Source: Pseudoscleropodium purum (taxonomy: Eukaryota; Streptophyta; Bryopsida; Hypnales; Brachytheciaceae). From it: DNA of 64,000 bases. Below the pieces are notes generated by a model, which saw only the letters and a list, made by a program, of their open reading frames with translations, made no database searches and had not been told where the DNA came from. The stretch's first letter is position 1. Every line of letters begins with the position of its first letter. This document shows positions 12,982 to 24,000 of the stretch, in pieces. The stretch spans positions 1,552,501 through 1,616,500 of the forward strand of contig OZ017802.1 of NCBI GenBank assembly GCA_963969395.1. The letters run 5' to 3'. Made by a program: the position numbers and the translations under genes.

Positions 12982-15099
12982 ATGGCGCTGCTCCCAGCTT
13001 GCGCCATCGCTTGCGCACCATCATCTACTGCGCCTCCCCCTGCGCTCCTGTCGTTGCCGTCCGCCTCTGCCAAATTCGACGACTGCAGCTTCAGGAGCTT
13101 TCGCAGGGCGAGATTTCGACCCCGCCACTCTCTCCCTGCACATTCCCAGGGTTTAGGGCGACAGGGGTATGTGCGGCGACGTTTGCTCGTTCGGAGTAGC
13201 GGCGATAGCGATGGCGACGGTAAGAATGAATTGACCGAGAGTAATGGCGAGAGTAAGGAAGGGAAGGAGGCTAGTGCCAGCAATTCCGGGAGAGTGGACG
13301 TAGAGATTTCGCCCTCCGTGATGAAGCAGTTGGAAACTGTGACGAAGAAGGACGCCACGAGCAAGAGCGATGGCTTGACGATGACTGGACTTATGGAGAT
13401 TTTGGAAGAGGCGGTGAAGTCGGGGGGAGGCGAGAAGAGCAGTAGTAGTGGCTTGAGTTTGATCGAGCAGAACATGAAGAAGAGGCGAGAGAGGTTCGAG
13501 AGTGAGGAGAAACCGAAACCCACGGTGCCACTCTCCTTCGACGTGGAAGCCCGAAACGACGAGAATCGCTTCGATGGCGCCTACTTCGCGCGCCTGGAGG
13601 ATCTTGGCGATGAGCCTTTGGAGATTAACACGTTGGACGACTTTTACCCTGCTTTTATCATTCTCATGACCGACGCGTTGCTTGAACTTGGGGATTTGAT
13701 GAAAATGTTAGGCGACGGGGAGTTTTTCTCCACGCAAGCCATGTTGCGCGCTTCGCCTGTTCCGAAAACGGCCTCCACCTTGAAAACCTTTCCCGAGGAT
13801 ATCCAGCTGCGCAGATCGCTCGACAACATTCTTGTGTACGTGCAATCTCTAGGGTTTTATATTTCTTCCATGTTCACCGGTCCGGACGGCTTCTCTCTTA
13901 ATATGGACGAGAGCTTGACCACTGAAGCGGATTTACTGTACAACATGTATTATAAGTATAAGCACAAGGAGACGCTCACCGTACCGTTGGATGAGACGGA
14001 GCTTCTGGAGCATGCGGTGACTGGCCATGGGTTTGAGCCTTCCGGTAAGGCGGTGAAGTGTCGGCAGGGGTTGATCTTCTCTGGCAATTGGAGAACGACG
14101 CCATCGCTTGCTCGTCAGGCTATGCAGAAAGTGTTGGACGCGAAATTTGAAGGACTTGTTGCAATTTTGTTAGATAGGGTGCCGGAAACAAATGCCAGTG
14201 GCGTTCTCATTGCACACAAGCATGAGCTTTTGTCGTTCACGTTCTCAGAGAAGGGAGATGTCGTACTTGCCAGTGGCCTTGTATTTGGCGTTGCGCTGGG
14301 GGCCCTGCAGTTTGCGAATGCAGATGTAGCGTTTGATGAGGTGAATTTCCAAGGGGCTCTTGCGCCACTGGGATTGTTTGGGGTAACTGCTGGTGGATGG
14401 TTAGCTAGAAAGGCAGTGGCTGCGTTGTACAATGTTTCTCACATGGTTAGGTTGCCGTTCTCGTTACCAGTTCCACATCTAGGTTTGTTTAGTACAGTCG
14501 TTCTCTATAAGGGTTGTTTACCCGAGCGAACTTCCCTATTAGACCTCTCTTTGTCAAGCACCTTCGCTTCTTTGACCATTTCAGGAGCTCTCATTGCCGC
14601 TAGTTTCACTCAAGGAGAAAGCTCAACGGCAGTGGCTGATTTTCAAGGCTTGCTGTTGGTACCAGAGCAGTTGTTCAGATATTCCAGCGCTTTTACATGG
14701 CTACTCCACAAGCTTTCTATTGCAACTTTAAGTGGCGAAATGGGCGAGGATTTGAATCTGGTGCTTAGTCCTCTGGCATTAGCAGGTGTACTAGGTCTTC
14801 ATTCCTCAGCCTTGGGGTTGCTCCCGGTTGGTATACTCGACGGGGGCCGCATCGTGACAGCGATTTTCGGCCGAGGTGTGCAGCATGTGGTGACGTCGAT
14901 TGTGTTTTTTCTCATGGCGGTATCGTTGGCTGTGAACGAGCCTTGGTTGGCACTCGCGTGGATTGTAGGTACGACTCCAGCATTGATGGATGACTGGTTC
15001 CAAATTGACGAGGCCACACAACCCAGCTTCATTCGGAAGGCTTTGGGATTAGCAATGGTGGTCGCTGCTGTTGGTGCTTTTGTTCCAACGCTATCGTGA
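12982..15099 (+). CDS. EGY3: EGY3-like chloroplast S2P-family membrane protein, probably protease-inactive
   Basis: A single exon encodes 705 residues. The N-terminus (1 to about 60) is rich in Ser, Ala and Arg and lacks early acidic residues, as in a chloroplast transit peptide. A charged Ser/Glu/Lys-rich segment follows, then a soluble domain (about 150-400) and a hydrophobic C-terminal half with several membrane segments. EGY1/EGY2 carry HExxH and NPDG zinc-site motifs. Here the HExxH position reads GGWLARKA (471-478), with no His or Glu pair. The second motif is LLPVGILDGGR, keeping DGG (Asp620) but not Asn-Pro. Loss of HExxH is the known mark of EGY3, a stress-linked thylakoid or envelope protein. 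I set the start at ATG 12982 (context gggagctATGg) because the longer frame begins at GTG 12871. The gene converges on the TIN1-like gene. Confidence 0.88.
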   Translation: MALLPACAIACAPSSTAPPPALLSLPSASAKFDDCSFRSFRRARFRPRHSLPAHSQGLGRQGYVRRRLLVRSSGDSDGDGKNELTESNGESKEGKEASASNSGRVDVEISPSVMKQLETVTKKDATSKSDGLTMTGLMEILEEAVKSGGGEKSSSSGLSLIEQNMKKRRERFESEEKPKPTVPLSFDVEARNDENRFDGAYFARLEDLGDEPLEINTLDDFYPAFIILMTDALLELGDLMKMLGDGEFFSTQAMLRASPVPKTASTLKTFPEDIQLRRSLDNILVYVQSLGFYISSMFTGPDGFSLNMDESLTTEADLLYNMYYKYKHKETLTVPLDETELLEHAVTGHGFEPSGKAVKCRQGLIFSGNWRTTPSLARQAMQKVLDAKFEGLVAILLDRVPETNASGVLIAHKHELLSFTFSEKGDVVLASGLVFGVALGALQFANADVAFDEVNFQGALAPLGLFGVTAGGWLARKAVAALYNVSHMVRLPFSLPVPHLGLFSTVVLYKGCLPERTSLLDLSLSSTFASLTISGALIAASFTQGESSTAVADFQGLLLVPEQLFRYSSAFTWLLHKLSIATLSGEMGEDLNLVLSPLALAGVLGLHSSALGLLPVGILDGGRIVTAIFGRGVQHVVTSIVFFLMAVSLAVNEPWLALAWIVGTTPALMDDWFQIDEATQPSFIRKALGLAMVVAAVGAFVPTLS

Positions 15100-16074
15100 T
15101 GGAGTTGGTTTTTCTATTTTTATTTGTCGAGCCCACATTTTTTTGCCCCTTCACAGGGAGTTTCTGGAATTCAAGCATTTAAAGTGGAAGGTGTTACAGA
15201 GCAGAATTTTATGGAACAGGGAACAGCCAGCATGTGCCAGAGTGCATTTGTGGACAGTATTATAGTGATAGTGTTCATATTGGACCCAATTGGGATTAGC
15301 ATCCATGAAGGATATACTGTATGATCATACCACTGTCGTTTCTCCGTTTTTTCAAGAGTTCGAACTGTAAGATTTACTGTCTTCTGTCGTTGGTTTGGGG
15401 TTTTGGAGGTTGAACACGATGTCGAGTTTTAATGTGCTGAGGAAAAATTACCTCGTTTTTATTATGTAGGGAGTATGTGTTTGTAGTCCCGACTCCCTCT
15501 TACTTCAAGACACAGCAAGTAAAGTAGTCTACTCATGATCAAATCCAGAGTGATTTAGGGGCATGTGTTTGTTTCATATAAATAAACTTCTTTCCTCAAG
15601 TAGTACTGGCTTATGGTCATTTACTGTTATTTTCGGTCCATTCAAAAAGAGCAGCCATTGGTGGCAAAAGTAGGTGTCCGAAGGCCACAATTAGACTGCA
15701 AATAACTCGATTTGAAACTAAATGTGTTAATTCCAACTCCTAAGGCTCTACCCAATTTGCTAATGATTTTTCAGTTTTACACCGGTACCGAAGCACTTTC
15801 AAGTTTCAACCCATATTGTCTTACTCAAAGTTGTTGCACTTAGTGGTCTGTAGCGAACGCGTCGCACGCCTTTGGACTCTAATCTGTAAAATCAATGCTT
15901 TCTTTTCAGCTTTCACGGCAAATGTAGATCAACAGCAGACGACATGCATAAGGAACCAGCGAAGTCTGCAGATCCAGACGATGAAATTAAAGTTCTAGCC
16001 ACACAACTTGAGCAGCATTATAGAAAGTGAATAATATGTGTACAGATATGGCAAAGGAATTGCAAGCATCAATT
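15100..16074. other. Convergent 3' intergenic region between EGY3-like and TIN1-like genes
   Basis: No further gene is seen. The first few hundred bases should be the 3' untranslated region of the EGY3-like gene; AATAAA occurs near 15580 ('ataaataaactt' context) as a possible plus-strand polyadenylation signal. The last part is the 3' end of the minus-strand TIN1-like gene. Confidence 0.45.
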
Positions 16075-19000
16075 CTAGTCTACAATTCTATCTAAATCAA
16101 CATCCAAAGTCATGGCCCCTGGAGGTATCAAAATGGGAGGCGCCTTCAATGTGAAATTTCCCTCCAGAAAATCAGGAGAGATTGCGATTGTCGAAAGAAC
16201 AGGCTCTGATTGCTGAACCCGAATAGGCGTCAATTTCCTCCCCTCGACCTTTGTCAAAAGCTCAAACTGCAACCGCTCTACATGGGGCTTAGTTGCCCAC
16301 GCTGGCCAAAACGCCTCATCCTCAAGCACTTCTTTGTCCATAGTTTTCTCAACCTCAAAATTAATTTGAACAAAACTAGCTGCGGAAACCTTGGCCTTCA
16401 GCAGCTGGAAAGAGCCTCGCTTGTAAGCTTCCGGACCCAACGTCTTGATCAGTACTTCTTCCAAGCCTGCTAGTTTGGTCATGTTGATGGCAGGAAGAGG
16501 CCACATGTATAAATCTTCAATGTTCTCTGTCAAGGCTAAGCTTCCATAAGACACTGCATCGTCTGCTTTCTTGGTCACTGGAGATGTGACCTCAATGGCT
16601 CCGGATCCTAGCCTTTTCACCTTCAATCTCCCACCACTTGCCTCTTCAGGCGTCTTGACGGCCGTTAACGAGGTGGGACTGACAATCCGGAGAGACAGCA
16701 ATGGCTTCTCTTCTCCACGAGATGCGGATCGGAGGCGAGCAGCCAGAGCAACCAAACTAGCAGCGAGCCCCCCTTCTGAAGCTCTGGTGAGGGGTAGTGG
16801 CAACTGCAAGGGTCGTGAAAGGCTCACTTCCCGAGCTCCTTGGACTGACACCACGGCTCCATCGGCCAACAACACTCTCTTCAACACCCCTGCATCTACA
16901 TCATGCTGTAACCTTCAACTGTTAGATACGAGCATAAAATAATCACAAGCAGAAAGAGTACTACACTACCACAAAATGTTTCCACAATCGAAGTTAAGTG
17001 CCACAATCTCCCAGCTCCGCACATTTTCACAGCTACTACAGAGAGTAAACGAAATAGAAAAATGATAGTATGGCCCGTGCTGCTGAGAACTACAAGGGCC
17101 ACCAACGCAGAGAAACTTTCAAATTCAAGAATTCGAAGCCCATAAGTCAAAGTGTGAAACCAAGTCTGTGCAACCCTTCTTTGCTGCGAGTTTTCTCAGA
17201 CTTAACAAGCGCTTCTGAATATTCAATACCAAAGCAAAATACAAGAAAGGACATTTGAGGCTCTTACCGGCATAGAAAGTCGCAACTCCTCTGCATCTTG
17301 GATCCAAAGGTCTACAGGTCCTGCAACCTCAAATGGTGATAAAGTAGCAGCAAAAGCTTCAGGGTGCCACACATTGACTGCCCCCTCCTTCTTCACCTCA
17401 GATTCACCACCTTCACCGTCTACAGGAACACTACCGGGAATAGGAAGCTCTTGCAGATATTGCCAAGAGACCACCTCCTCTGACAGCCGCAAAGGAATAA
17501 CAATACTACCAACCTGGATGTCGAATTCATATATTAGGGTTTGCCCAATTTTGGCATCCCGTGTATCAATGCTACCTAACTTCACCTCATCTGCCTTCCA
17601 TCCCATTCGCTGCTTAAGCAGGTCCAGAGTGTCCTGTACCAACCACCGGAAAATACTCAGTTGCAAGATCGTCCCACTCATCTCAAAAGAATGAAGAAAA
17701 ATCAGATTATGGCTTTCTCGCGTTAAAAAAACATTCACACTGTCTAGACAATGGTTGCATCCACGTACTTGCACTTCAGCTTGAGATTAAAATTCATCTC
17801 ATGAAAGAATATTCAAGATTTGGAGAAACGCAAGTTTCACACGAGAAAAATGCCACTACATGATGAGCAAAATACTCAGATTTTCGTAGTTCTAGACCGA
17901 ATCACTGTCTCAAAATAGTTTAAGTAAAACGCCAGGCAACCGTTAAGTAATTAACTAAACTGTTCCATCATCAATTGTTGATAGAGAACCATTTGAACAC
18001 ATGAAAGTGACTCAAAAACACTAAAAAACTTCTTTAAAACATTAAAAATAAACCAGAAAATAAAAACATTACTCATTACATAACCATTAAAATACTTCTT
18101 GGCGACGTTTTGAGCGCCATTGTCTAGAAGTAGATAAATTTGAGTGAAAGTGATTCTGGTTGCATGACAGTAATAATCCGTAGTCTCGCAAAATCACGCC
18201 ACAGAGGAAGTCACACTACTCCGAAACAAACAAACTCTATTTTCCTTCACATCCAAAAAAAATGACAAAAAACAACAGGGATTCAACTCGAATTCAATAA
18301 AATTGACATGTTGGAAGCTTCGGATCCCCACCAATACTGACAAGGGACCACTATGGGCTAGAGACACGATCCATTCGAGACGGGGCGTAACCCTAAATAA
18401 AACCCTAGGAGAAGGTGATGACTAGCAACTAAAAAGTAATGGTAGGATTTTCTTCCCCCTACAGTATCATAAAGCTCAAACGTGCCCTTTCTCCAGAGAA
18501 ATCGACATATGTACTTCAATTCTCTGCCTCTAGTATATATCGAATTTTTTTTTATCAATGTCATCTCCCGAGAATTAGGGTGAAACAGATTCCAATTCAC
18601 AGCAAAACGAAAGCCAGTTGCTTACATTTGCATTGCAGCAAAAATGTCCTTTGGATTCTCTTCCCAAGACAATCCAAGTAAGGAACGACAAAATCTCACA
18701 CGATTAAAAACATGAAGATTAATAAGGTCCACTTGCACTTGGTGTTACTTCGTAGAGTGAATCTCGCCCAAAAGTAAATCTAAAATTCCTTCCAAACACC
18801 AACAGCGACTGGACCTCTACTCTTGCAAATCACGCCACAGAGAGGAAGTAACACTACTAAGTCAACCAAAAACCACTAAATCATCTCCCTTCCGTATTAT
18901 GCCCAAACCACAGAAATTCACCTCAAATTTGCTACTCTACCAATAAAGAATTTTGCACTCACCGACACGGCTTCCAAGGCCGACGCCGGAGTCCCTCCAG

Positions 19001-19091
19001 ATTTCAAAACAGGCGCGACTTCAGCCCCGACGGTGCCGATCAACAAAAGCGCAGCAAGGAACACCACCCTCCCACCCCATCGGGGCTCCAT
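16075..19091 (-). CDS. TIN1: TIN1-like (tunicamycin-induced 1) ER protein, 441 aa
   Basis: Three exons: 19091-18963, 17633-17268 and 16905-16075, all in phase 0. Exon 1 encodes a signal peptide (MEPRWGGRVVFLAALLLIG, cleavage likely near residue 23) and ends ALEAVS. Exon 2 gives GWKADEVKLGSIDTRDAKIG and WIQDAEELRLSMP. Exon 3 opens HDVDAGVLKRVLLADGAVV and continues with VSLSRPLQLPLPL and LSLRIVSPTSL. This order and wording match Arabidopsis TIN1, a plant-specific ER protein induced by unfolded-protein stress and linked to pollen surface formation; the molecular activity is unknown. The length is close to the Arabidopsis protein. There is no KDEL-type tail; it ends DVDLDRIVD. Intron 1 is long (1.3 kb) and contains a partial duplication. 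The start is the only ATG in the exon 1 frame; the longer frame begins with TTG. Confidence 0.9.
18187..18859. repeat. Direct repeat inside TIN1-like intron 1
   Basis: The phrases 'caaaatcacgccacagagg' / 'aagtcacactact' (18187-18220) and 'caaatcacgccacagagag' / 'gaagtaacactact' (18823-18859) are near copies in the same orientation, 636 bases apart. Both lie within the first intron of the minus-strand TIN1-like gene. They suggest a local duplication of intron or former leader sequence. Confidence 0.65.
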
Positions 19092-20005
19092 GACGATCCG
19101 ACAATTCAGCACAGCTGCTTGTGACCCTAACAATTTCTGAGAAGGAAAAGCAAATCCTGTGAAGGTCGCTCTACGATGCAGGGATGCAACAACGCAAGCA
19201 CACACAACACTAAATATGAAATCCAAACCTTGAAAACCAAAAAATGTGATGTGCTGACGGACTTTGAAGCAACGTGATTGATTCTAGAGCTCTCTGGAAA
19301 CGAGGAAGACGATGACGTGGCGGTGTCGTCGGGAGTCTGGTGTCAGCCAATCATGAGATCTCGAGTCTCCTTTCAGCCAATCACGAGGGGCCCTGCACGG
19401 TTATAGGCCCGTCCTGTTTATAAGACAAAATAATTTCAGATATTCTTTTGCGCAAAAATGAATTTAATGTCAATTTTTGAAGTAAACGTGAAGAAAATTT
19501 TCGTCAAATAGAAAATCACTGCTTATAAAATCTGAAAAATTTAGCACAAGTATATGTTATAGTCTACATAGTTCATTACAAATGTACATTAAAGAATATA
19601 AATCAATGATGTAAATCAAAATGTCACACCATTCTATATTTGGAAACATAGCCATAGACTTTCTACAAAATAATATTTTTTTGAAGAATATTTTCAAAAC
19701 TTTAAACAAAGAAGAAATAAGTCTTAAAAAGTTTCATTTTGTTGATTCCATTCACAAGAAAAAAAAAATTTTAAAAGTCAAAAATCAAGTTTGATGAGTG
19801 AAAAAATAAAAGTGCTAAATAAATTGTATGGTTATTTCTTTTTATAAAAGAATACACTGTAGGAAATTAGAAGATAACTAGTATGACTTTAACTTAGTCA
19901 AAGATGTACATGTTCTATTAATGGAGTTATATACAAATGAAAATTGCATTCTTGATCTACTATTACTTGTTGAACAACTTGAATAGGTCCAAAGGATGAG
20001 TAACA
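19092..20005. other. TIN1-like upstream region passing into AT-rich DNA
   Basis: From 19092 to about 19400 the sequence is GC-richer and should hold the promoter and 5' leader of the TIN1-like gene. It contains two similar phrases near 19345-19385, 'cagccaatcatgaga' and 'cagccaatcacgagg', each with a CCAAT box. No exact ER-stress element was seen. The rest is AT-rich with no gene. Confidence 0.45.
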
Positions 20006-20161
20006 TAAGGTAAATTACCCCATTATAGACAAAATGGGAGCAAGCTCATTATGGGCAAAATTATATTGGTGGTCTACATTTTAGAATGTAGACACCAACA
20101 TTACAATTTTGCTCACAATAGGCTTGCTCCCACTTTGTTCGTAATGGGGTAGTTTACCTTA
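20006..20161. mobile_element. TA-flanked hairpin MITE, about 152 bases
   Basis: The sequence TAAGGTAAATTACCCCATTA is mirrored near 20145-20161 by TAATGGGGTAGTTTACCTTA, and the arms pair through almost the whole length around a centre near 20083. Removing a flanking TA leaves ends AGGTAAA. This arrangement fits a Stowaway-like (Tc1/mariner) MITE. Confidence 0.65.
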
Positions 20162-20313
20162 CATGTCCTCAAACTCACTAAACAAGTCACTGAAGAATTC
20201 CCCGCTACTGCCACTCCCCCTCCTCAAATGAGAGACAAGGATATATTTTGATGCTCCATTGATTTTTGATTATGAATATCAAAGACTCACAAAACAAGGT
20301 CAATCAATTGTTC

Positions 20314-20550
20314 TAAGGTAGATGTACCCAATACCAATTGCTAACCACCCAAATACAAGGTTGACATTGATTCTAGAATGAAAATCTTTAACACAAGTAC
20401 ATGCCTTAACTTCACTTATTATAATGTTAAGGCATGTACTACTATCATAGATTCTCACTCTAGAATCAATGGCGACCCTACATTTGGGTGGTATTCGGTT
20501 AGTGGGTGATATTAGGCTATTAGTGGTTGGTATTGGGTACATCTACCTTA
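20314..20550. mobile_element. Second TA-flanked hairpin MITE, about 235 bases
   Basis: The left end TAAGGTAGATGTACCCAATA is mirrored by TATTGGGTACATCTACCTTA at the right. Inner pairs, such as CATGCCTTAAC with GTTAAGGCATG near the centre (about 20405-20440), show that most of the element folds back on itself. The outer AGGTA matches the neighbouring MITE at 20006, so both may use one transposase. The open frames within it are by-products. Confidence 0.7.
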
Positions 20551-20650
20551 CAATAGTCTTAAGTTTGATGTGGGTAGCTCCAAAACAGAGTACAAGGTTG
20601 ACACTATCTATACTCTGCAGATGCTTACAACTGGTGTTCTGTGTCCCATG

Positions 20651-20885
20651 ACATCGAGTCTGTAAGCTTGTTTTTGCTTTTCAACTGGAAGCCGAGAGCG
20701 TGTGGGGTGAGGGAGAGATCGAGGTCGCAGCTGTTCCCGAGGGTTTAGGAATTAGGAGCACAGTGCATCTGAAGAACGCCACTTGGGGTCTGTGTGAACC
20801 TGTCGAATTATGGGCTGAAGGACGAGATTGCGTGATTTCATTATGGTTGAAATTAGGGTTTAGTACGCACAACATAGATTCCTAG
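20651..20885 (+). other. Unassigned open frame or gene fragment
   Basis: An open frame runs from about 20651 to the stop at 20885 and includes the segment GLGIRSTVHLKNATWGLCEP. Its GC content is above that of the surrounding repeats and it lies between a MITE and the ABCG 3' end. I see no ATG in a good place (the frame from 20700 begins with GTG) and no family resemblance. It could be a captured exon of a lost gene, or chance. Confidence 0.25.
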
Positions 20886-21057
20886 AGGATGAATAGTTCT
20901 TTGTTCCAGAATGTCATGAAGGAAGGAAGCTTCTCTCTTTTATTTTTGTATGAGCAAAAGAATTCCAACTGCAAATAGATAGGCAAAATAGATTATTTTA
21001 CATACCTGGATGGATTATTAAATGGGTCCATTTTATGATTGTTACATGAACCTCAAA

Positions 21058-24000
21058 TTACTTTTTGAGGAAGCGGATGCCAAGGTAAGCAACAACTCGA
21101 GTGATAAGAATGTAGAAAATCAGAATGGTGGCACAGGAACCTATGTCCAGGTAATCCAGACCTAGACTGGCAATAGTTTGTTCGCCAGTGGTAATGGGGC
21201 ACACCCCATTGACGTACTGCGTTGTAGTGCATCTGATGGTCAAATGGCGCAACTCGTTGAGAGAGATCGCTGTGTAGGTATACTTGACATAACTCAAGGC
21301 ATCCAGCCATGCAAAGTACTTGGGAAGGCTCCTCGGTGATAAAAAGAATCCACCAAAGAGGCGATTGACTTCCAGGGCCATGGGCAACACAGTGACCGAG
21401 AGATCAGTTGTCCGACATATGGCGGAGACCATCAGAGCCAGAGATGTAGCTGCCAACTGAGTTAATATCATGAAAGTCATAAAGATCATAAACTTGGAGC
21501 CATTCCTCTGGAAGCCAACCATCCAGTAAACAATGCACGAGAAAATCATGGGTGAAACGATCTGGGAAACCATCTCAGCTGTAACCTATGCATCAACAAC
21601 GAACCTTATTAGAATCAGTGCTAGCTGACTGAAGATGTCGTCACCAGCAACATGTTCAACATGTTCTACATGTCATTCTAATTTCTATTAAAAATAATAA
21701 AATAAAATAAAATAACTCTGCAAATAATCTCATTCCAGCAAATTACTCGTTATTAAGATTTGAGAGACTTACCTTAGCCATGAAATAGGCTGAGCAGTAG
21801 TACATTCCAGCTGCCCTTTCACGTAAGGTGAGAGCTCGTTCTCCGGGGAAGGAGTTGATAACCGTCAATGCACCAAACACACCCTGGTTGATCACACAGA
21901 AAAATAAGACAGGCTGCCTGCGCACTGTTGACGTCTGAGTGTTTCCAATCTGGAAAAAGACTCCACCAATTAGCAGCGCCACTAGCACACTCTGGCACAT
22001 TTGAGTGATCAGCACATTCTTCTTCCGAATCTGCTCTCGAACCCCTCTGTTCAGGAGCACGATGTACTGCCGATGCCATGGCATCCTCTCTCGCGTGGTC
22101 TGTAAAACTAAATACTCCGATCCCTGACTCATGTTAACCTGTCAAAAGAATTGAGTCATCAGAAAAAGACCAGTAATAAGTAAAAAAAGTGAAGAACAGC
22201 AGAAATTCGAAACCTTCATTCGTGTGATCACAGGTTTAGGTAGCACTTGCCGGGAGTGGATGGAATTTGGACTTGAGAGCATCGTCAACCTTTTTGAGGC
22301 TATCTCGAGGCCTGTTAATGGACGGAGTTATAACATCCAGAAGATGATCAGCTGGGTTGGTATACTCCGGGCAAGGAAATCCAGAGTCCTCGAAAAAGCG
22401 GAGCACTTCAGATGCTTTGCCTTGATAGATGACCTACAAACTAAAATACAACGTCACCCACGGCTGCCAAATGATGCTCATACATATGAGTGAAGAAAAA
22501 GAAAAGAAGAAGAGGCATTACAAGAATTTGACCCAGATTGTGCTAGCTGATACCTGACCAGCCTTGAGGATGATAAGATAATGAAACAAGTTGAAGATTT
22601 TGGCTTGAGGCTGATGGATGGTGCAAACGATGGTGCAGCTGCTTCCTGCGGCAGCCAACTTTTGTAACTGCTCGCATAAGGAGAGTGCCGTCACACTATC
22701 CAACCCTGGGAAAAGAGATTCAACAGATCAAATTCACAAAACAGTAAAATTTAGAGATGGAGATGACATAGATCCTAGAGTACAATACCGCATACATCCT
22801 TTCCACTGCAGTACAAAAGAATCTGGAGTAGTAAAATATTGAAGAAAAGGCTCACATATGACGCAGTTTATTCCATTGCCAGATATGCCATGACTGTCAG
22901 ATGTTGGCAAACATGACATTGTGTACAAGAGGAATCTGGATTCCTTTTCTTGTCTCACTGTTCATTGATTTCAAGGGTGATTCCAAGGGTTCATTGATTT
23001 CAAGATCTGGAAATTTGATAATAGAGACAAATAATCTGCAAGCCAGCAGCAGAGTACCTGAGGTCGGCTCATCCAAGAAGAGGAGCTGCGGGTGCGTGAG
23101 CAGTTCCATGCCCACACAAACGCGCTTTCGCTCGCCACCGCTAATGCCTCGCTTCTCCGGACTCCCGATCACGGTGTTGCGCACATGGTCTAAGCCCATC
23201 TGCTTGATGATCTCGTCCACTCGTAAGCAGACTTCTTCCTCTGTCAACGAGGGCTCCAGCTTGAGCCTCGTGGTGTACTTGAGCGTTTCCTCGACCGTAA
23301 GGTGTGCGTTAAGCAGATCATCTTGCATGACATAGCCTGACATTTTTTTAAGATCAGCGATTTTGTACTCTCGGCCATTGAGCAGAATCCGACCTGAAAT
23401 GCTGGCCGACTGACCCATGCGACACGCCAGCGTGTTCAAGAGGGTGGATTTTCCTGAACCACTCGGCCCCATGATCGCCGTGAACCCACTGATGATCTGC
23501 CCGTTCAAATGATCCAACAAAACTTTCCCCACCCTGCCACAAAAAAAGCCACAGATCATCACGGAGAACATACCATTGAAATGGAAACAACAATGGTGGC
23601 ATGGCAAACATGTCATTGACCGAACGCATACGACAATGGTTTAGCAAACTCAAAATTGCTATTCAACTTCTCACAACTGAGTCTTAATCCTGTCATGAGA
23701 AAACAATGGTACTAGAATCATGTAATTCATGATGCATTCCTTGATGAACGTCCAAAATTTGATTAGAAACAAGTGCAAAAGATGTGTGCTTACTTGGATG
23801 TTACAGTGAGACTTTCCCATGACAAAACCACACCCTCTCCGGTGCTGCTTGAATCCCCAGGCCCCTCCTCTGGTGTCCCGCTTCCCCCTTTCACTCGCAA
23901 GGGCTGGTCATTCGTGACCTTCGCAGTTGACGACACCATCGCTGCAAGAGTAGACGACGAGCCGGCTCTATCACTGCGCGGCGTACTTTGCGAACCAACA

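Noticed and set aside
12828..13523. 231-residue minus-strand open frame
   Set aside because: It lies wholly over the EGY3-like coding region in a shadow frame and shows no domain.
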